Assembly: GCA_963700785.1 (NCBI GenBank)
Contig: CAVOYZ010000011.1
Location: 3,087 to 67,086, forward strand
Length of the DNA stretch: 64,000 bases
Origin: CAXMST01 sp963700785
GTDB taxonomy: Bacteria > Actinomycetota > Thermoleophilia > Solirubrobacterales > 70-9
Direction: 5' to 3'
A program made the position numbers and the translations under genes. Below are positions 17,754 through 26,108 of this stretch, piece after piece (within the stretch, counting starts at the first letter, position 1; every line of letters begins with the position of its first letter). The notes beneath the pieces are model-generated. The model saw only the letters and a program-made list of their open reading frames with translations, ran no database searches and was not told the DNA's origin.

Positions 17754-19436
17754 ATGGGCACGCGACCGATCACCACGGCCAGCCGCGGCGGGACAGCCCT
17801 CGCCCTGATTGGGCTCACGGCGGCATCGCTCTGCCTCGCGCTGCTCGCCGCCCCGGCCTCGGCGATCCTCTCCTACGCGAGCCCCCAGACCCTCTCTGCA
17901 GCCGGCCAGGATGCCTTCCGCCCCCAGGTCGCGATCGATGGCTCCGAGCAAGCGACGATTACCTGGTACCGCTCCGACGGCACCAACGACCGCATCGAGT
18001 CGGTCCGCCTGGCCGCCGACGGCACCCCCGAGACGGTCAAGACCCTCTCCGACCCCGGCCAGAACGCCAGCTTCCCCCAGGTCGCGATCGACGGCTCTGA
18101 GCGAGCGACGATCACCTGGGAGCGCTCCGACGGCTCGAAAGTCCGCATCCAGTCGGTCCGCCTGGCCGCCGACGGCACCCCCGAGACGGTCAAGACCCTC
18201 TCAGACTCTGGCGAGAACGCCTCCGTCCCCCAGATCGCGATCGACGGCTCCGAGCAAGCGACGATTACCTGGTACCGCTTCGACGGCTCCAACTTCCGCG
18301 TCCAGTCGGTCCGGCTCGCCGCCGACGGCAGCCCGGGCCCGGTGCAGACCCTCTCCGCAGCCGGCCAGAACGCCTTCGACCCCCAGGTCGCGATCGACGG
18401 CTCCGGGCGCGCGACGATCACCTGGTACCGCTCCGACGGCACCAACACCCGCATCCAGTCGGTCCGCCTCGGCGCCGACGGCAGCCCCGGCCCGATCCGG
18501 ACCCTTTCAGCTGCCGGCCAGAATGCCTTGCGCCCCCAGGTCGCGATCGACGGCTCCGAGCGCGCGACGATCACCTGGTACCGCTCCGACGGCACCAACG
18601 ACCGCATCGAGTCGGTCCGCCTCGCCGCCGACGGCAGCCCCGGCCCGGTGCAGACCCTCTCCGCGGCCGGCCAGGATGCCTTCGGCCCCCAGGTCGCGAT
18701 CGACGGCTCCGAGCGAGCGACGCTCACGTGGCGCCGCTCCGACGGCACCAACGACCGCATCGAGTCGGTCCGCCTCGCCGCCGACGGCAGCCCGGGCCCG
18801 GTGCAGACCCTCTCCGCAGCCGGCCAGAGCGCCTTCGACCCCCAGGTCGCGATCGACGGCTCCGAGCGCGCGACGATCACCTGGTACCGCTCTGACGGCA
18901 CCAACACCCGCATCCAGTCGGTCCGCCTAGCCGCCAACGGCAGCCCCGGCCCGGTGCAGACGGTCTCCGAGGCCGGCGGGAACGCCGACAGCCCCCAGGT
19001 CGCGATCGACGGTTCCGGGCGGGCGACAATCGCCTGGTACCGCTCGGATGGCACCAACAACCGCATCCAGTCGGTCCGCGCCAACGAAGTCGACACCAAG
19101 CTCGAGGGCTCCGCATCGGCGCAGAAGAAGCAGAAGCAGAAGGGCAAGAAGATCGCGGTCAAGGCCAAGGTCAAGGCCGAGGAGGACCTCGACGCCAAGG
19201 TCACCGGCAAGGTCAAGGTCAAGAAGAAGTCCTACAAGCTCAAGTCCCAGACCAAGAGCATCAGCTCAGGCACGTCGAAGACCCTGAAGCTGAAGCCGAA
19301 GAAGAGCAAGGACGCCAAGAAGATCGCCAAAGCCCTGAAGAAGCGCAAGAAGGCAAAGGCGAAGCTGAAGGTGAAGCTCAGCGACGAGGCCGGCAACGCC
19401 GAGACCACCAAGCTCGCGGTGAAGTTGAAGCGGTAG
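17754..19436 (+). CDS. Secreted protein with eight 51-residue tandem repeats and lysine-rich tail
   Basis: 560 residues, ATG preceded by AAGGAG. A signal peptide (ALALIGLTAASLCLALL, cleavage near PASA) is followed from residue 46 by eight repeats of exactly 51 residues, each containing PQVAIDGSxxATITWxRSDG and RIQSVRLAADG. The tryptophan-containing beta-strand pattern resembles blades of an extracellular propeller or similar repeat fold. Residues 454-560 are very Lys-rich (KVKVKKKSYKLK, KKIAKALKKRKKAKAKLKVK) and end in a DEAGNAETTKL motif. No enzymatic motif. Probably a surface or matrix protein binding an acidic polymer; this is inference. Confidence 0.8.
   Translation: MGTRPITTASRGGTALALIGLTAASLCLALLAAPASAILSYASPQTLSAAGQDAFRPQVAIDGSEQATITWYRSDGTNDRIESVRLAADGTPETVKTLSDPGQNASFPQVAIDGSERATITWERSDGSKVRIQSVRLAADGTPETVKTLSDSGENASVPQIAIDGSEQATITWYRFDGSNFRVQSVRLAADGSPGPVQTLSAAGQNAFDPQVAIDGSGRATITWYRSDGTNTRIQSVRLGADGSPGPIRTLSAAGQNALRPQVAIDGSERATITWYRSDGTNDRIESVRLAADGSPGPVQTLSAAGQDAFGPQVAIDGSERATLTWRRSDGTNDRIESVRLAADGSPGPVQTLSAAGQSAFDPQVAIDGSERATITWYRSDGTNTRIQSVRLAANGSPGPVQTVSEAGGNADSPQVAIDGSGRATIAWYRSDGTNNRIQSVRANEVDTKLEGSASAQKKQKQKGKKIAVKAKVKAEEDLDAKVTGKVKVKKKSYKLKSQTKSISSGTSKTLKLKPKKSKDAKKIAKALKKRKKAKAKLKVKLSDEAGNAETTKLAVKLKR
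17889..19112 (+). repeat. Eight tandem 153-bp coding repeats
   Basis: Units begin at 17889 and every 153 bp thereafter (18042, 18195, 18348, 18501, 18654, 18807, 18960) with no length change. Units 4-7 are the most alike at nucleotide level and unit 8 is the most diverged, which suggests recent internal duplication or gene conversion. Confidence 0.9.
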
Positions 19437-19462
19437 CCGCGACAGCCGGAGCCCTGACCACT

Positions 19463-19506
19463 AGCCCCGCCGCTGCCGGCTGCCTCTCGGAGACCGGCGC
19501 GGGGCT
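19463..19506 (+). terminator. Hairpin after the tandem-repeat gene
   Basis: Outer arms AGCCCCGC (19463-19470) and GCGGGGCT (19499-19506), with an inner GCCGG/CCGGC stem, 27 bases after the stop codon. Confidence 0.5.
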
Positions 19507-19656
19507 CTGCGCTGACGGCGCGATGCGCTGAACCGTCGACGACCCGGCAGAAGCGGCCACCAGTGAACCAGGCCGCGCTACCGTGGAGCGGTCGATGCCG
19601 AATGGACTGCCGGCAGACCGGCCGGCGCGTTCACGGCGCCAGCGGAGGAGTGGGAG

Positions 19657-20214
19657 ATGGGGACGATCAGGGGTATCAATGGACCGGCTGTGGCGGCCGT
19701 GGTCGTGGCGACATTTGCCGTCGCGCTGCTGGCAAGCTCGCTGGCCGGAGGCTCGGCCCCGAGCGCCGGTAACAGCGTCGCCACGAAGGCGAAGATCAAG
19801 AAGATCGCCCGTCAGCAGGCGCGCAGGGAGATCGCCAGGCAGGAGCCCGGGCTGAGCGTCGCGAGCGCAGTCAGCGCCGAGACGGCCACCAACGCGACGA
19901 AGGCCGGTTCGGCTCGTCCCTACGCCTACGCGAAGATCAACGGCGCCACCGCCGACCTTGATCCCACATACCCATCGCGCCGCGTCAGCTCAGCGCAGGT
20001 CAGCAGCCCCTCGGCGGGGATCTACTGCATCAACCTCGGCTTCACGCCCGTCACCGGGGCGGTGACCTCCACCGGGGGCGACGATGCGGCGATGATCGGC
20101 TTTGCCTCCCAGACATCCGGGTGCCCCGCGGGAACCGAGGTGCTGGTCCGCAACTGGGACTTCGGCGACGACGCCCTCGCGAACGAGTCTTTCCTGATCC
20201 AGCTCAGCAACTGA
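19657..20214 (+). CDS. Exported or membrane-anchored protein of unknown function
   Basis: 185 residues; ATG preceded by GAGGAGTGGGAG. One N-terminal hydrophobic segment (AAVVVATFAVALLASSLAGG) is followed by a basic KAKIKKIARQQARREIARQ helix and a Thr/Ala-rich linker, then a compact beta-rich domain with two Cys (SAGIYCINLGF and SQTSGCPAGTEVLV). This layout, an exported domain preceded by a basic segment, is seen in many small secreted proteins of this bacterial group. No function recognised. Confidence 0.65.
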   Translation: MGTIRGINGPAVAAVVVATFAVALLASSLAGGSAPSAGNSVATKAKIKKIARQQARREIARQEPGLSVASAVSAETATNATKAGSARPYAYAKINGATADLDPTYPSRRVSSAQVSSPSAGIYCINLGFTPVTGAVTSTGGDDAAMIGFASQTSGCPAGTEVLVRNWDFGDDALANESFLIQLSN

Positions 20215-20248
20215 GTCGAGACCGGACGCCGGGCCACGAGGGCGCGGA

Positions 20249-20668
20249 TCACTCGCCGTGCAGGGTCGCGAGCACCCTGCGCGGGCCGCCGCGATCACGA
20301 TGCTCGCAGAGGTAGATCCCCTGCCAGGTCCCGAGCGCCGGTACGCCGGCCGAGATCGGCAGCGACAGCGAGGGCCCGATCAGCACCGCCTTGACGTGGG
20401 CCGGCATATCGTCGGGACCCTCATCGGCGTGCCGCCACCGGCCCCGACCCTCGGGCACCGCGTCGCTGAACCACTGCTCGAGGTCGTGGCGGACGTCTGG
20501 GCTGGCGTTCTCGTTCAGCGCGAGCGAGGCGGAGGTGTGGCGGATGTGCAGGTGCAGGAGGCCGACCTCGACCTGCGCCAACTCGGGCAGCTCGGCCTCG
20601 ATCTCCGATCCGACGAGATGGAATCCACGGGCTCTCGCCCCGAGGAGAATCTCACGCTGCAGCCACAT
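20249..20668 (-). CDS. YjbQ/UPF0047 family protein
   Basis: 139 residues. Family features seen are GLLHLHIRHTSASLALNEN (His pair and Asn near the cleft), DLEQWFSDAVPE, ADEGPDDMPAHVKAVLIG and GTWQGIYLCEHRDRG. E. coli YjbQ has secondary thiamine-phosphate synthase activity when overproduced, but its natural role is unknown. A TAGCGT hexamer (20683-20678) ends nine bases before the ATG, so the transcript is probably leaderless. Confidence 0.88.
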   Translation of the reverse strand: MWLQREILLGARARGFHLVGSEIEAELPELAQVEVGLLHLHIRHTSASLALNENASPDVRHDLEQWFSDAVPEGRGRWRHADEGPDDMPAHVKAVLIGPSLSLPISAGVPALGTWQGIYLCEHRDRGGPRRVLATLHGE

Positions 20669-20737
20669 CGTCGCTGAACGCTATCCAGGGAGGCTCGAGG
20701 TCGAGGTGCCCGCCGAGATCGCGTACCCTGGGAGGCC

Positions 20738-20809
20738 ATGGCCAGTCACCGAGAAGAGGGTCGGCCGGCTCGTCGAGCGCTCGGGCAGCTCAGCGGGGTG
20801 CCAAGTTGA
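20738..20809 (+). CDS. Short leaderless ORF (23 aa) coupled to a TTG-started membrane protein
   Basis: TACCCT (20724-20729) then eight bases and ATG 20738. The 23-residue product (MASHREEGRPARRALG onward) is polar and unrecognised. Its TGA overlaps the next TTG as TTGA. Same architecture as 17135-17325. Supported only by spacing and overlap. Confidence 0.35.
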   Translation: MASHREEGRPARRALGQLSGVPS

Positions 20810-21111
20810 GCCGGCCGCTTTCGGAGCAGTTTTTCTGGGCCGTTCTGTTTCTCGGGGGGATCGCGCTCGGCGCAGTCGCGATCGCCGATGACTGGTCCGA
20901 TCTGATCGTGTTCGGGGCGGTCGCCCTGACCGTCCTCGGCCTCGCGATCGCCGTCAACAGGCGTCAGTACCCGACCGGCAAGCGCGGCTTCGCGCGCGAG
21001 TCCACTGGCGCCCGCGCCGGGTCTCGCGAGGACGGCCTCCCGAACCCCTCAGGGCTGCGAGACGATCGCGGTCGGCACGGATGGATCCGACACGGCGGCG
21101 AAGGCGGTTGA
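20806..21111 (+). CDS. Small membrane protein (two segments), C-terminus uncertain
   Basis: TTG 20806; residues 8-52 hold two hydrophobic segments (FFWAVLFLGGIALGAVAI and LIVFGAVALTVLGLAIAV) followed by a basic region. The last 50 residues are low-complexity and run into the universal-stress gene in another frame, so the true end may be earlier or altered by an indel. Start choice rests on the TTGA overlap. Confidence 0.4.
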   Translation: MSRPLSEQFFWAVLFLGGIALGAVAIADDWSDLIVFGAVALTVLGLAIAVNRRQYPTGKRGFARESTGARAGSREDGLPNPSGLRDDRGRHGWIRHGGEGG

Positions 21112-21487
21112 TTTCGCGATCGACATGGCCGAGCGATACGGCTCGAAGCTGGTCGTGATCAGCTCTTATGCGCCGGTGCCGGAGGACCGCCTGCGCGGCG
21201 AGCAGGCCGACGCGCCGCAGGAGATCCAGTGGGCGATCAACCCGATGGAGGACGTCGAGGACATTCTCGGGAAGGTCGAGGAGAAGGCGCATGCCAGGGG
21301 CCTGGAGACGATCGTCGAGGCCCGGCAGGGCAACCCCGCGGACGTGCTCTGCGCTGCCGCCGAGGATCGAGGGGCGGACGCCCTGGTGGTCGGCAGCAAG
21401 GGAATGCAGCGCCGAATCCTCGGCAGTGTGCCGAACACGGTCTCCCACAAGGCGCCCTGTTCGGTCGTGATCGTGAAGACGACCTAG
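21056..21487 (+). CDS. Universal stress protein (UspA family), start codon not identified
   Basis: The reading frame is clearly UspA from TIAVGTDGSDTAAKAVDFAI onward, with the nucleotide-binding end DALVVGSKGMQRRILGSVPN and a final VSHKAPCSVVIVK. The internal ATG at 21125 would remove the first strand and the GTDGSD motif, so it cannot be the real start. No ATG, GTG or TTG lies in frame between the conserved N-terminus and the preceding in-frame stop (20927-20929); a one-base indel joining it to the preceding frame, or an unusual start, is possible. The family binds ATP or similar nucleotides and responds to stress. Confidence 0.75.
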   Translation, partial: CETIAVGTDGSDTAAKAVDFAIDMAERYGSKLVVISSYAPVPEDRLRGEQADAPQEIQWAINPMEDVEDILGKVEEKAHARGLETIVEARQGNPADVLCAAAEDRGADALVVGSKGMQRRILGSVPNTVSHKAPCSVVIVKTT

Positions 21488-21515
21488 TCCGACTTCCCCG
21501 CTGGGACAAGGCGGG

Positions 21516-21773
21516 CTAGCGCCCGATCAGCTGGGTCGCCGCGATCGCCACGAGCACGAATCCGGCGGTGATCAGCGCGGGCTTGATCCATCCGGTCCCG
21601 AGCAGGATGAAGGCGACGAAGGCGCCGGACCAGGCGGCGACTGTGGACATCGCCCTCGCCGCCTCGGCACCGAGAAAGGCCGTCGCCGTCGCGAGGATCG
21701 TCACCCAAAGCGCGAAGACCGTGATCAGGCTGGCTCTGCTCGGTCGCCTCCGCGGTACCACGCCGTCAAGCAT
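21516..21773 (-). CDS. Small three-helix membrane protein
   Basis: 85 residues with a basic N-terminus (PRRRPSRAS) and three hydrophobic segments (LITVFALWVTILATATAFLG, VAAWSGAFVAFILLG, PALITAGFVLVAIAATQLIG). No family recognised. Convergent with the universal-stress gene, separated by 28 bp. Confidence 0.5.
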   Translation of the reverse strand: MLDGVVPRRRPSRASLITVFALWVTILATATAFLGAEAARAMSTVAAWSGAFVAFILLGTGWIKPALITAGFVLVAIAATQLIGR

Positions 21774-21815
21774 GCCCGATCCGCGGCGGGCCGCCCGGTG
21801 CTTGGCTCGTCAGAC

Positions 21816-22316
21816 CTAGCCGGAGCCCTTCTCCTCGAGGCAGTAGGCGTAGACGGTCAGCGTGTTGCCGGTGGCGAGGCCGTTGCTCGCCCTTGCGTAG
21901 ATGCTTGCCCTCCAGCCGTTGCCGACCCGCCGGTTCTCGGTCGCGAGCCCCTGATTGGCCGTGTTGCTGTCGGTCTTGAAGCCGCCGAGGACGACGGTCG
22001 TCCCGTCTGGGCAGGTGACCGATGCGGTGCCGATCTCGAAGGTCGCCACGTCGGTCGTGTCGGTGACCTCGACGATCGAGGCGAGCTTCGAGCCGCCGAG
22101 CGTTCCGTCCGCGAGGTCCTTGCCCTTGAGCTTGCCGTTCGCGACCTTGCTCGACTTGACAGCGTTCTTCGCGATCTTCGGGGTGGTGACCGCGTTCTTC
22201 TTGAGGTCGCTGGTCCCGATCTTCGAGGCGGCGTAGGCGCCGCTGCCAAGCGCGACGAACAGCGCGAGCAGCGAGACCACCAGCGCCGGCGAGGGTGTCT
22301 TTCGGTGGTTGGACAT
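21816..22316 (-). CDS. Exported protein with KNAV/SSKV-type linker repeats
   Basis: 166 residues; ATG preceded by GGGAGG. The signal segment ALVVSLLALFVALGSGAYA is followed by a repetitive linker (LKKNAVTTPKIAKNAVKSSKV, then GKLKGKDLADGTLGG) with Asn/Val/Lys spacing, and a beta-rich C-terminal domain containing TCPDGTTVVLGGF and a terminal YAYCLEEK. This architecture is widespread and multi-copy in Solirubrobacterales-type genomes, with unknown function. It is one reason for the taxonomic suggestion. Confidence 0.7.
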   Translation of the reverse strand: MSNHRKTPSPALVVSLLALFVALGSGAYAASKIGTSDLKKNAVTTPKIAKNAVKSSKVANGKLKGKDLADGTLGGSKLASIVEVTDTTDVATFEIGTASVTCPDGTTVVLGGFKTDSNTANQGLATENRRVGNGWRASIYARASNGLATGNTLTVYAYCLEEKGSG

Positions 22317-22480
22317 TCCCGTCCTCCCGTTTCTGGGGTTGGCGGGACGCTGCAGGCGGCAGAACCCGCCGTCGGGTACACCTCACGTCCGCGGTTCGAG
22401 CCGACCGTATCGGAACGACCGTGGGAGGAGGACGGCCGCTCAACGGCCGGAGGTGGGCTCCTAGGCGGCGGGCAGAACCG

Positions 22481-22780
22481 CTACCCGGACTGGGCCGCGC
22501 GACGGATCACGAGGCCGCTGCCGAGCAGGCCGGCACCGACGGCAGCAAAGGCGACCAGATCGAGTCCTGTGAACGGGAGGGCGCCGGCACTGCTGGTCGC
22601 GGACGGCGAACCGCCGCCCGGGGCCCCTTCGACGCTGAGGTCGAGCGCCGGCTGGTACTCGACATCCGGTGGGGTCAGCTGCTGGGCGAACGCGGCGCTC
22701 GGCAGGGCCACAGCGACCACGGCGAGTGCGATCGCCAGCACCGCCCCCAGTGGTGTGCGGCTGGAACGGTTCGATCGCAT
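22481..22780 (-). CDS. Small LPXTG-anchored surface protein
   Basis: 99 residues; ATG 22780 preceded by GGAGG. Signal peptide (GAVLAIALAVVAVALPSAAFA), a 40-residue Pro/Gly/Ser-rich extracellular part, then LPFTG, a hydrophobic helix (LDLVAFAAVGAGLLGSGLVI) and the basic tail RRAAQSG. This is a complete sortase sorting signal on an almost empty protein, so the product may serve as a wall-linked spacer or pilin-like subunit. No sortase is encoded in the window. Confidence 0.75.
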   Translation of the reverse strand: MRSNRSSRTPLGAVLAIALAVVAVALPSAAFAQQLTPPDVEYQPALDLSVEGAPGGGSPSATSSAGALPFTGLDLVAFAAVGAGLLGSGLVIRRAAQSG

Positions 22781-23143
22781 TGCTTGCCTCCGGACAGGTT
22801 CTCGGGTTGGTCCTTGGAACGGAACGCAGGAACATAGCCGCCGCCGCGGACGGCCTCGTTCGGAGCGGCCCCCGGGGCCCAACGCCGGTGACCGGCGCTG
22901 AGCAAGCAGCGGCCCGCTCAAAGGCGGGCCGCAGGCCCCCGTGAGCTCAGCCGGGTGGCCGCTATCGGCGGTCCCGCGGGTCGACGGGGGTCGATCGAAT
23001 CGGGTTTGAGCTTCCTGGGACTCGGGGGCTGCGGCCTGCCAGGAGCATCGCGGCTGCCTTGTGCATCTTGACCTCGCTTCAGTCGGTGGCCGGGATTGGC
23101 GGTCCACGCTTATCGGACCTGCGCAGCTTCGCCGAGGCCGCTT
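22781..23143. other. Intergenic region with a 9-bp-stem hairpin, no convincing gene
   Basis: 363 bp between the LPXTG gene and the end of the LAL gene. It holds a perfect inverted repeat (GCGGCCCGC/GCGGGCCGC, 22909-22932, six-base loop) without a T run. A 22-codon ORF (23147-23079, minus) overlaps the LAL stop as ATGA but has no other support. Confidence 0.5.
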
Positions 23144-26024
23144 TCATCGCCCTTTCAGATCGGTTTCAGCGCCCGCAGCGGGTGACTCGAGAGCCGCTTC
23201 GGTCTCGAGCGCATCCGGCAGCTCCTTGCGTGAGCCGATCTCGAGCTTTCGGTAGCCGTTCCGCAGATGCGTCTCGACCGTCTTCACCGTGACGAACAGG
23301 GACTGGGCGATCTCGCGGTTGCTCATGCCGCCGGCCGCACGCGAGGCCACGCGCAGCTCGCTGGCGGTCAACGCATCGCGACCCGACAGACGCGGACGTC
23401 GCGGCCTCGCGCCGGCGGTGAGCAACTCCTCGCGGGCTTCGACCGCCAGCGGCTCGGCTCGCAGCCGGTCGGCCTCATCGAGGGCGGCTCGCAGCATGCT
23501 CACGGGCATCGCTCCGTCGGCCGGACCGTCGCAGCAGCGCGCCGAGCGCGAGCTGCCCGCGGGCCAGCTCGAGCGGGCTCGGCCCGCGCTCGAGCACCGC
23601 GACAGCGCGCTCGAGCAGCTCAGCGTCCCGGTGGACCATCCCGGCGACCCGCAGCGCCATGCCGAGCGCCCGCGGCGCCGCGGCTCGCTCTGCGAGCTCG
23701 ACCTCCTCGTCCGCCAGCTCGCATGCCCGCTCGACCTGGTCGAGCGCGAGCATCGCCTCGGCCGCCGTCGATCGCCAGGGGATCACCGATGGGTTGTGCG
23801 CACCCCAGCGCTGCTGGCGCTCTCCGCAGGCAAGCAGGTCGGAGATCCCGCCGGCGACATCGCCGCGGGCGATGCGGAGCCGGCCCCTGCTCTCGAGCAG
23901 TGGGTCGAACATGACGAGATCGGGGATCTCCTCGCTCAGCTCAGCCTCCGTCAGCACCCGCTCGGCCTCGTCCAGCAGGCCCTCGTTCGAGCAGCGCATA
24001 GACGAGGAAGGCGCGGGCGGCGGGGATCCCCAGACCCCAGCCCTCGGCTGCGGCGACCTCGACGGCGGCGTGCGCATCGGCCTCCGAGGCGACTATGTCG
24101 CCGCGTCGGAAGTGCGCCTGCGATCTGAAGCACGAGGCCATCGCGAACCCGAGCGCCGAGCCACGTTCGCCCGCCGCCTCGATGATCACATCGAAGGCCG
24201 CGATCGCCTCGTCGAGCCGCTCACAGAGGGCGAGAGCGTTGACCGCGGCAAAGACGCTCGGGTCCTCCGGGCCGAGCGCGGCGAGCAGCTCGCCGGAGCC
24301 GAGCGCCTCACTCGCCATCTCCGCCGGCCGCTCGGCCGGCTCGCCCGCCAGCGCCAACTCGTAGGCGCGTTGGGCGAGCAGCAGCGAGCCCGCCAGCTGA
24401 TCGCCCTCACTGAGCCGCTCCAGGCGCTGCAGCCGTTCGCTGACCCGCGGGCGCAGGCCATGATCGAGCCGAGCTGACTGCGATCAGCTCGGTTTCGAGC
24501 CGAGCGGCGATCCGGCGCTCGCTCTCGCCGAGGTCGGATTCCGCCTCGTCGATCGCGAAGAACGCCTCCTCGGGCCGTCCCGGCGAAGAACATTGCCCGC
24601 CCGAGCGCCAGGGCGCAGCGACCGCGCGAGGCAGGATCTGCCGCCGCCTCGTAGGCCTCTCGCAACCACTCCTCCGAGCGCGGGTCGGCCGCGCTGGCCG
24701 CCGCCAGCCCGAGCTCCTCGAGCACGACCGGACGCAGCTCCGGCCCGGGCGGTTCCTCGAGCGCGCGAACCAGGTAGACGACTGCGATTCGCGCCGCGCC
24801 TCGACCTGTGGCCCGCCTCGCCGAGGCGCGCAGGGTCTCGCGGCCTCGATCGAGCCGGCCGGATCGGCCACCAGCAGGTGCGCAGCGCAGCGCTCGGGAT
24901 CCTCGCCGCGCCGACCGAGGATCGCCGCGGCTCGCGCATGAGCCCGGCGCCGGCGCGCCGGCGGCATCTCCTCTTCGATCGCGGTGCGGACGATCGGATG
25001 GACGAAGTTGAGCAGACGATCGGAGCCGAGCAGATGGGCGCCGGCCAGGGCATCAGCCGCCTCCGCAGCCTGCCTCGGGGTCGAGCTCGGCGAGCTCGGC
25101 GGCGGCGTCAAGCGGCACGTCCCGGCCGAGCACCGCTACCGCTCGCGCCAGCTTCCCCGCCTCCTCCGGCAGCGACTCGAGCCGCACCAGGATCGCGCTG
25201 GTGACTGTCTCCGGAGCGAGGGCGGAGACCGTCTCGGCGCTCGCCTCCGAGGGGGGGACGCCCTGCTGCGTGGCCGCGCGTAGCAACTCCCGGAGCAGGA
25301 ACGGATTGCCGCCGCTCGCTCTGCTGCATGCCTCGACGAAGGCATCGTCCGGATCGGAGTCGGTCAGCTCGGTCACCAGCCGCCCGACCCCCTCATCGCT
25401 CAACGGTTGCGGCGTCAGCAGCCGCTCGGCCCGTCCCGCGACCAGGGCCTGGACGAGTCCGGCCAGCTCGCCGTCGACCGGACGGGTGGCGGCCAGCACC
25501 AGCAGCGACATGCCGTCGAGGCGTCGGGCCAGGTATCCGAGCCACTGCAGCGAGGGGACGTCTGCCCAGTGGATGTCGTCGATCACTAGTGCGACGGCAC
25601 CCTGATCGCTGAGGTTCGCGGCGAGCCAGTAGAGGCCGTGGTTGACGGTCAGGCCACGGTCGGGAGCGGGCTCGGCCGGCGGCTCGATCGCGGTTCCGAG
25701 GACCGGCTCGGCCAGCCTCGCCGCGCCCTCGAGCAGCGCCTCACGTTGGCGCCCGCTCGCGGCCGCGAGCCGGGCCTCGAAGAGCTGGCGGACGATCCCG
25801 AACGGCAACTCGCGCTCGAGCAGGTCCCCACGCGCCCGGAGTACCTCGAAGTCAGCCGCGGCGCTGGCGGCGCCCTCGCGCAGGAGCCGGGTCTTGCCGA
25901 TTCCGGGTGGTCCCTCGATCAGGATCGTGCCGCCCCGGCCGGAGGCGGCGGACTCGATCGCCGCGTCGATCGCCGCCAGTTCCTCCGAGCGCTCGAGGGT
26001 GAGCACTTGAGGGGCAGGTTCCAC
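23144..26024 (-). CDS. LAL-type (large ATP-binding LuxR) transcriptional regulator broken by six frameshifts
   Basis: GTG 26024 follows TAGATT with a seven-base spacer. The N-terminus is an AAA/NACHT-type ATPase: ILIEGPPGIGKTRLL (Walker A) and ALVIDDIHWADVPSL (Walker B). A helical repeat middle part follows, and the C-terminus is a LuxR HTH (LTASELRVASRAAGGMSNRE, then VKTVETHLRN). The protein can be followed through the whole length only by switching frame near 25070, 24842, 24580, 24480, 23985 and 23515; five are apparent insertions and one a deletion, giving about 959 codons. Each segment remains strongly protein-like. Divergent from a SARP regulator 84 bp away. Confidence 0.75.
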
Positions 26025-26031
26025 GACCTCA

Positions 26032-26037
26032 AATCTA
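26032..26037 (-). promoter_or_regulatory. -10 hexamer TAGATT of the LAL gene
   Basis: Seven bases before GTG 26024 on the minus strand, in the 84-bp gap shared with the SARP gene. Confidence 0.5.
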
Positions 26038-26108
26038 GGGGTTGGCGGTCGAAAAGTCAGGGGGCCGCCCCCGTTGTGGACCGGCGCTCGGCCCGGCAAG
26101 CTGATCGC

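Noticed and set aside
17889..19112. Periodic repeats considered as a CRISPR array
   Set aside because: Units are 153 bp, in frame and coding without spacer-repeat alternation; no cas genes.
22909..22932. Hairpin read as a Rho-independent terminator
   Set aside because: Perfect stem but no T run on either strand and about 210 bases from the nearest gene end; kept only as part of the intergenic note.
23079..23147. 22-codon ORF overlapping the LAL stop (ATGA)
   Set aside because: Very short, no membrane segment or motif, and the LAL gene frame itself is uncertain.
25638..26108. Longer N-terminus for the SARP regulator
   Set aside because: This part of the frame is antisense to the LAL ATPase domain and is not SARP-like; the domain begins after 26109.
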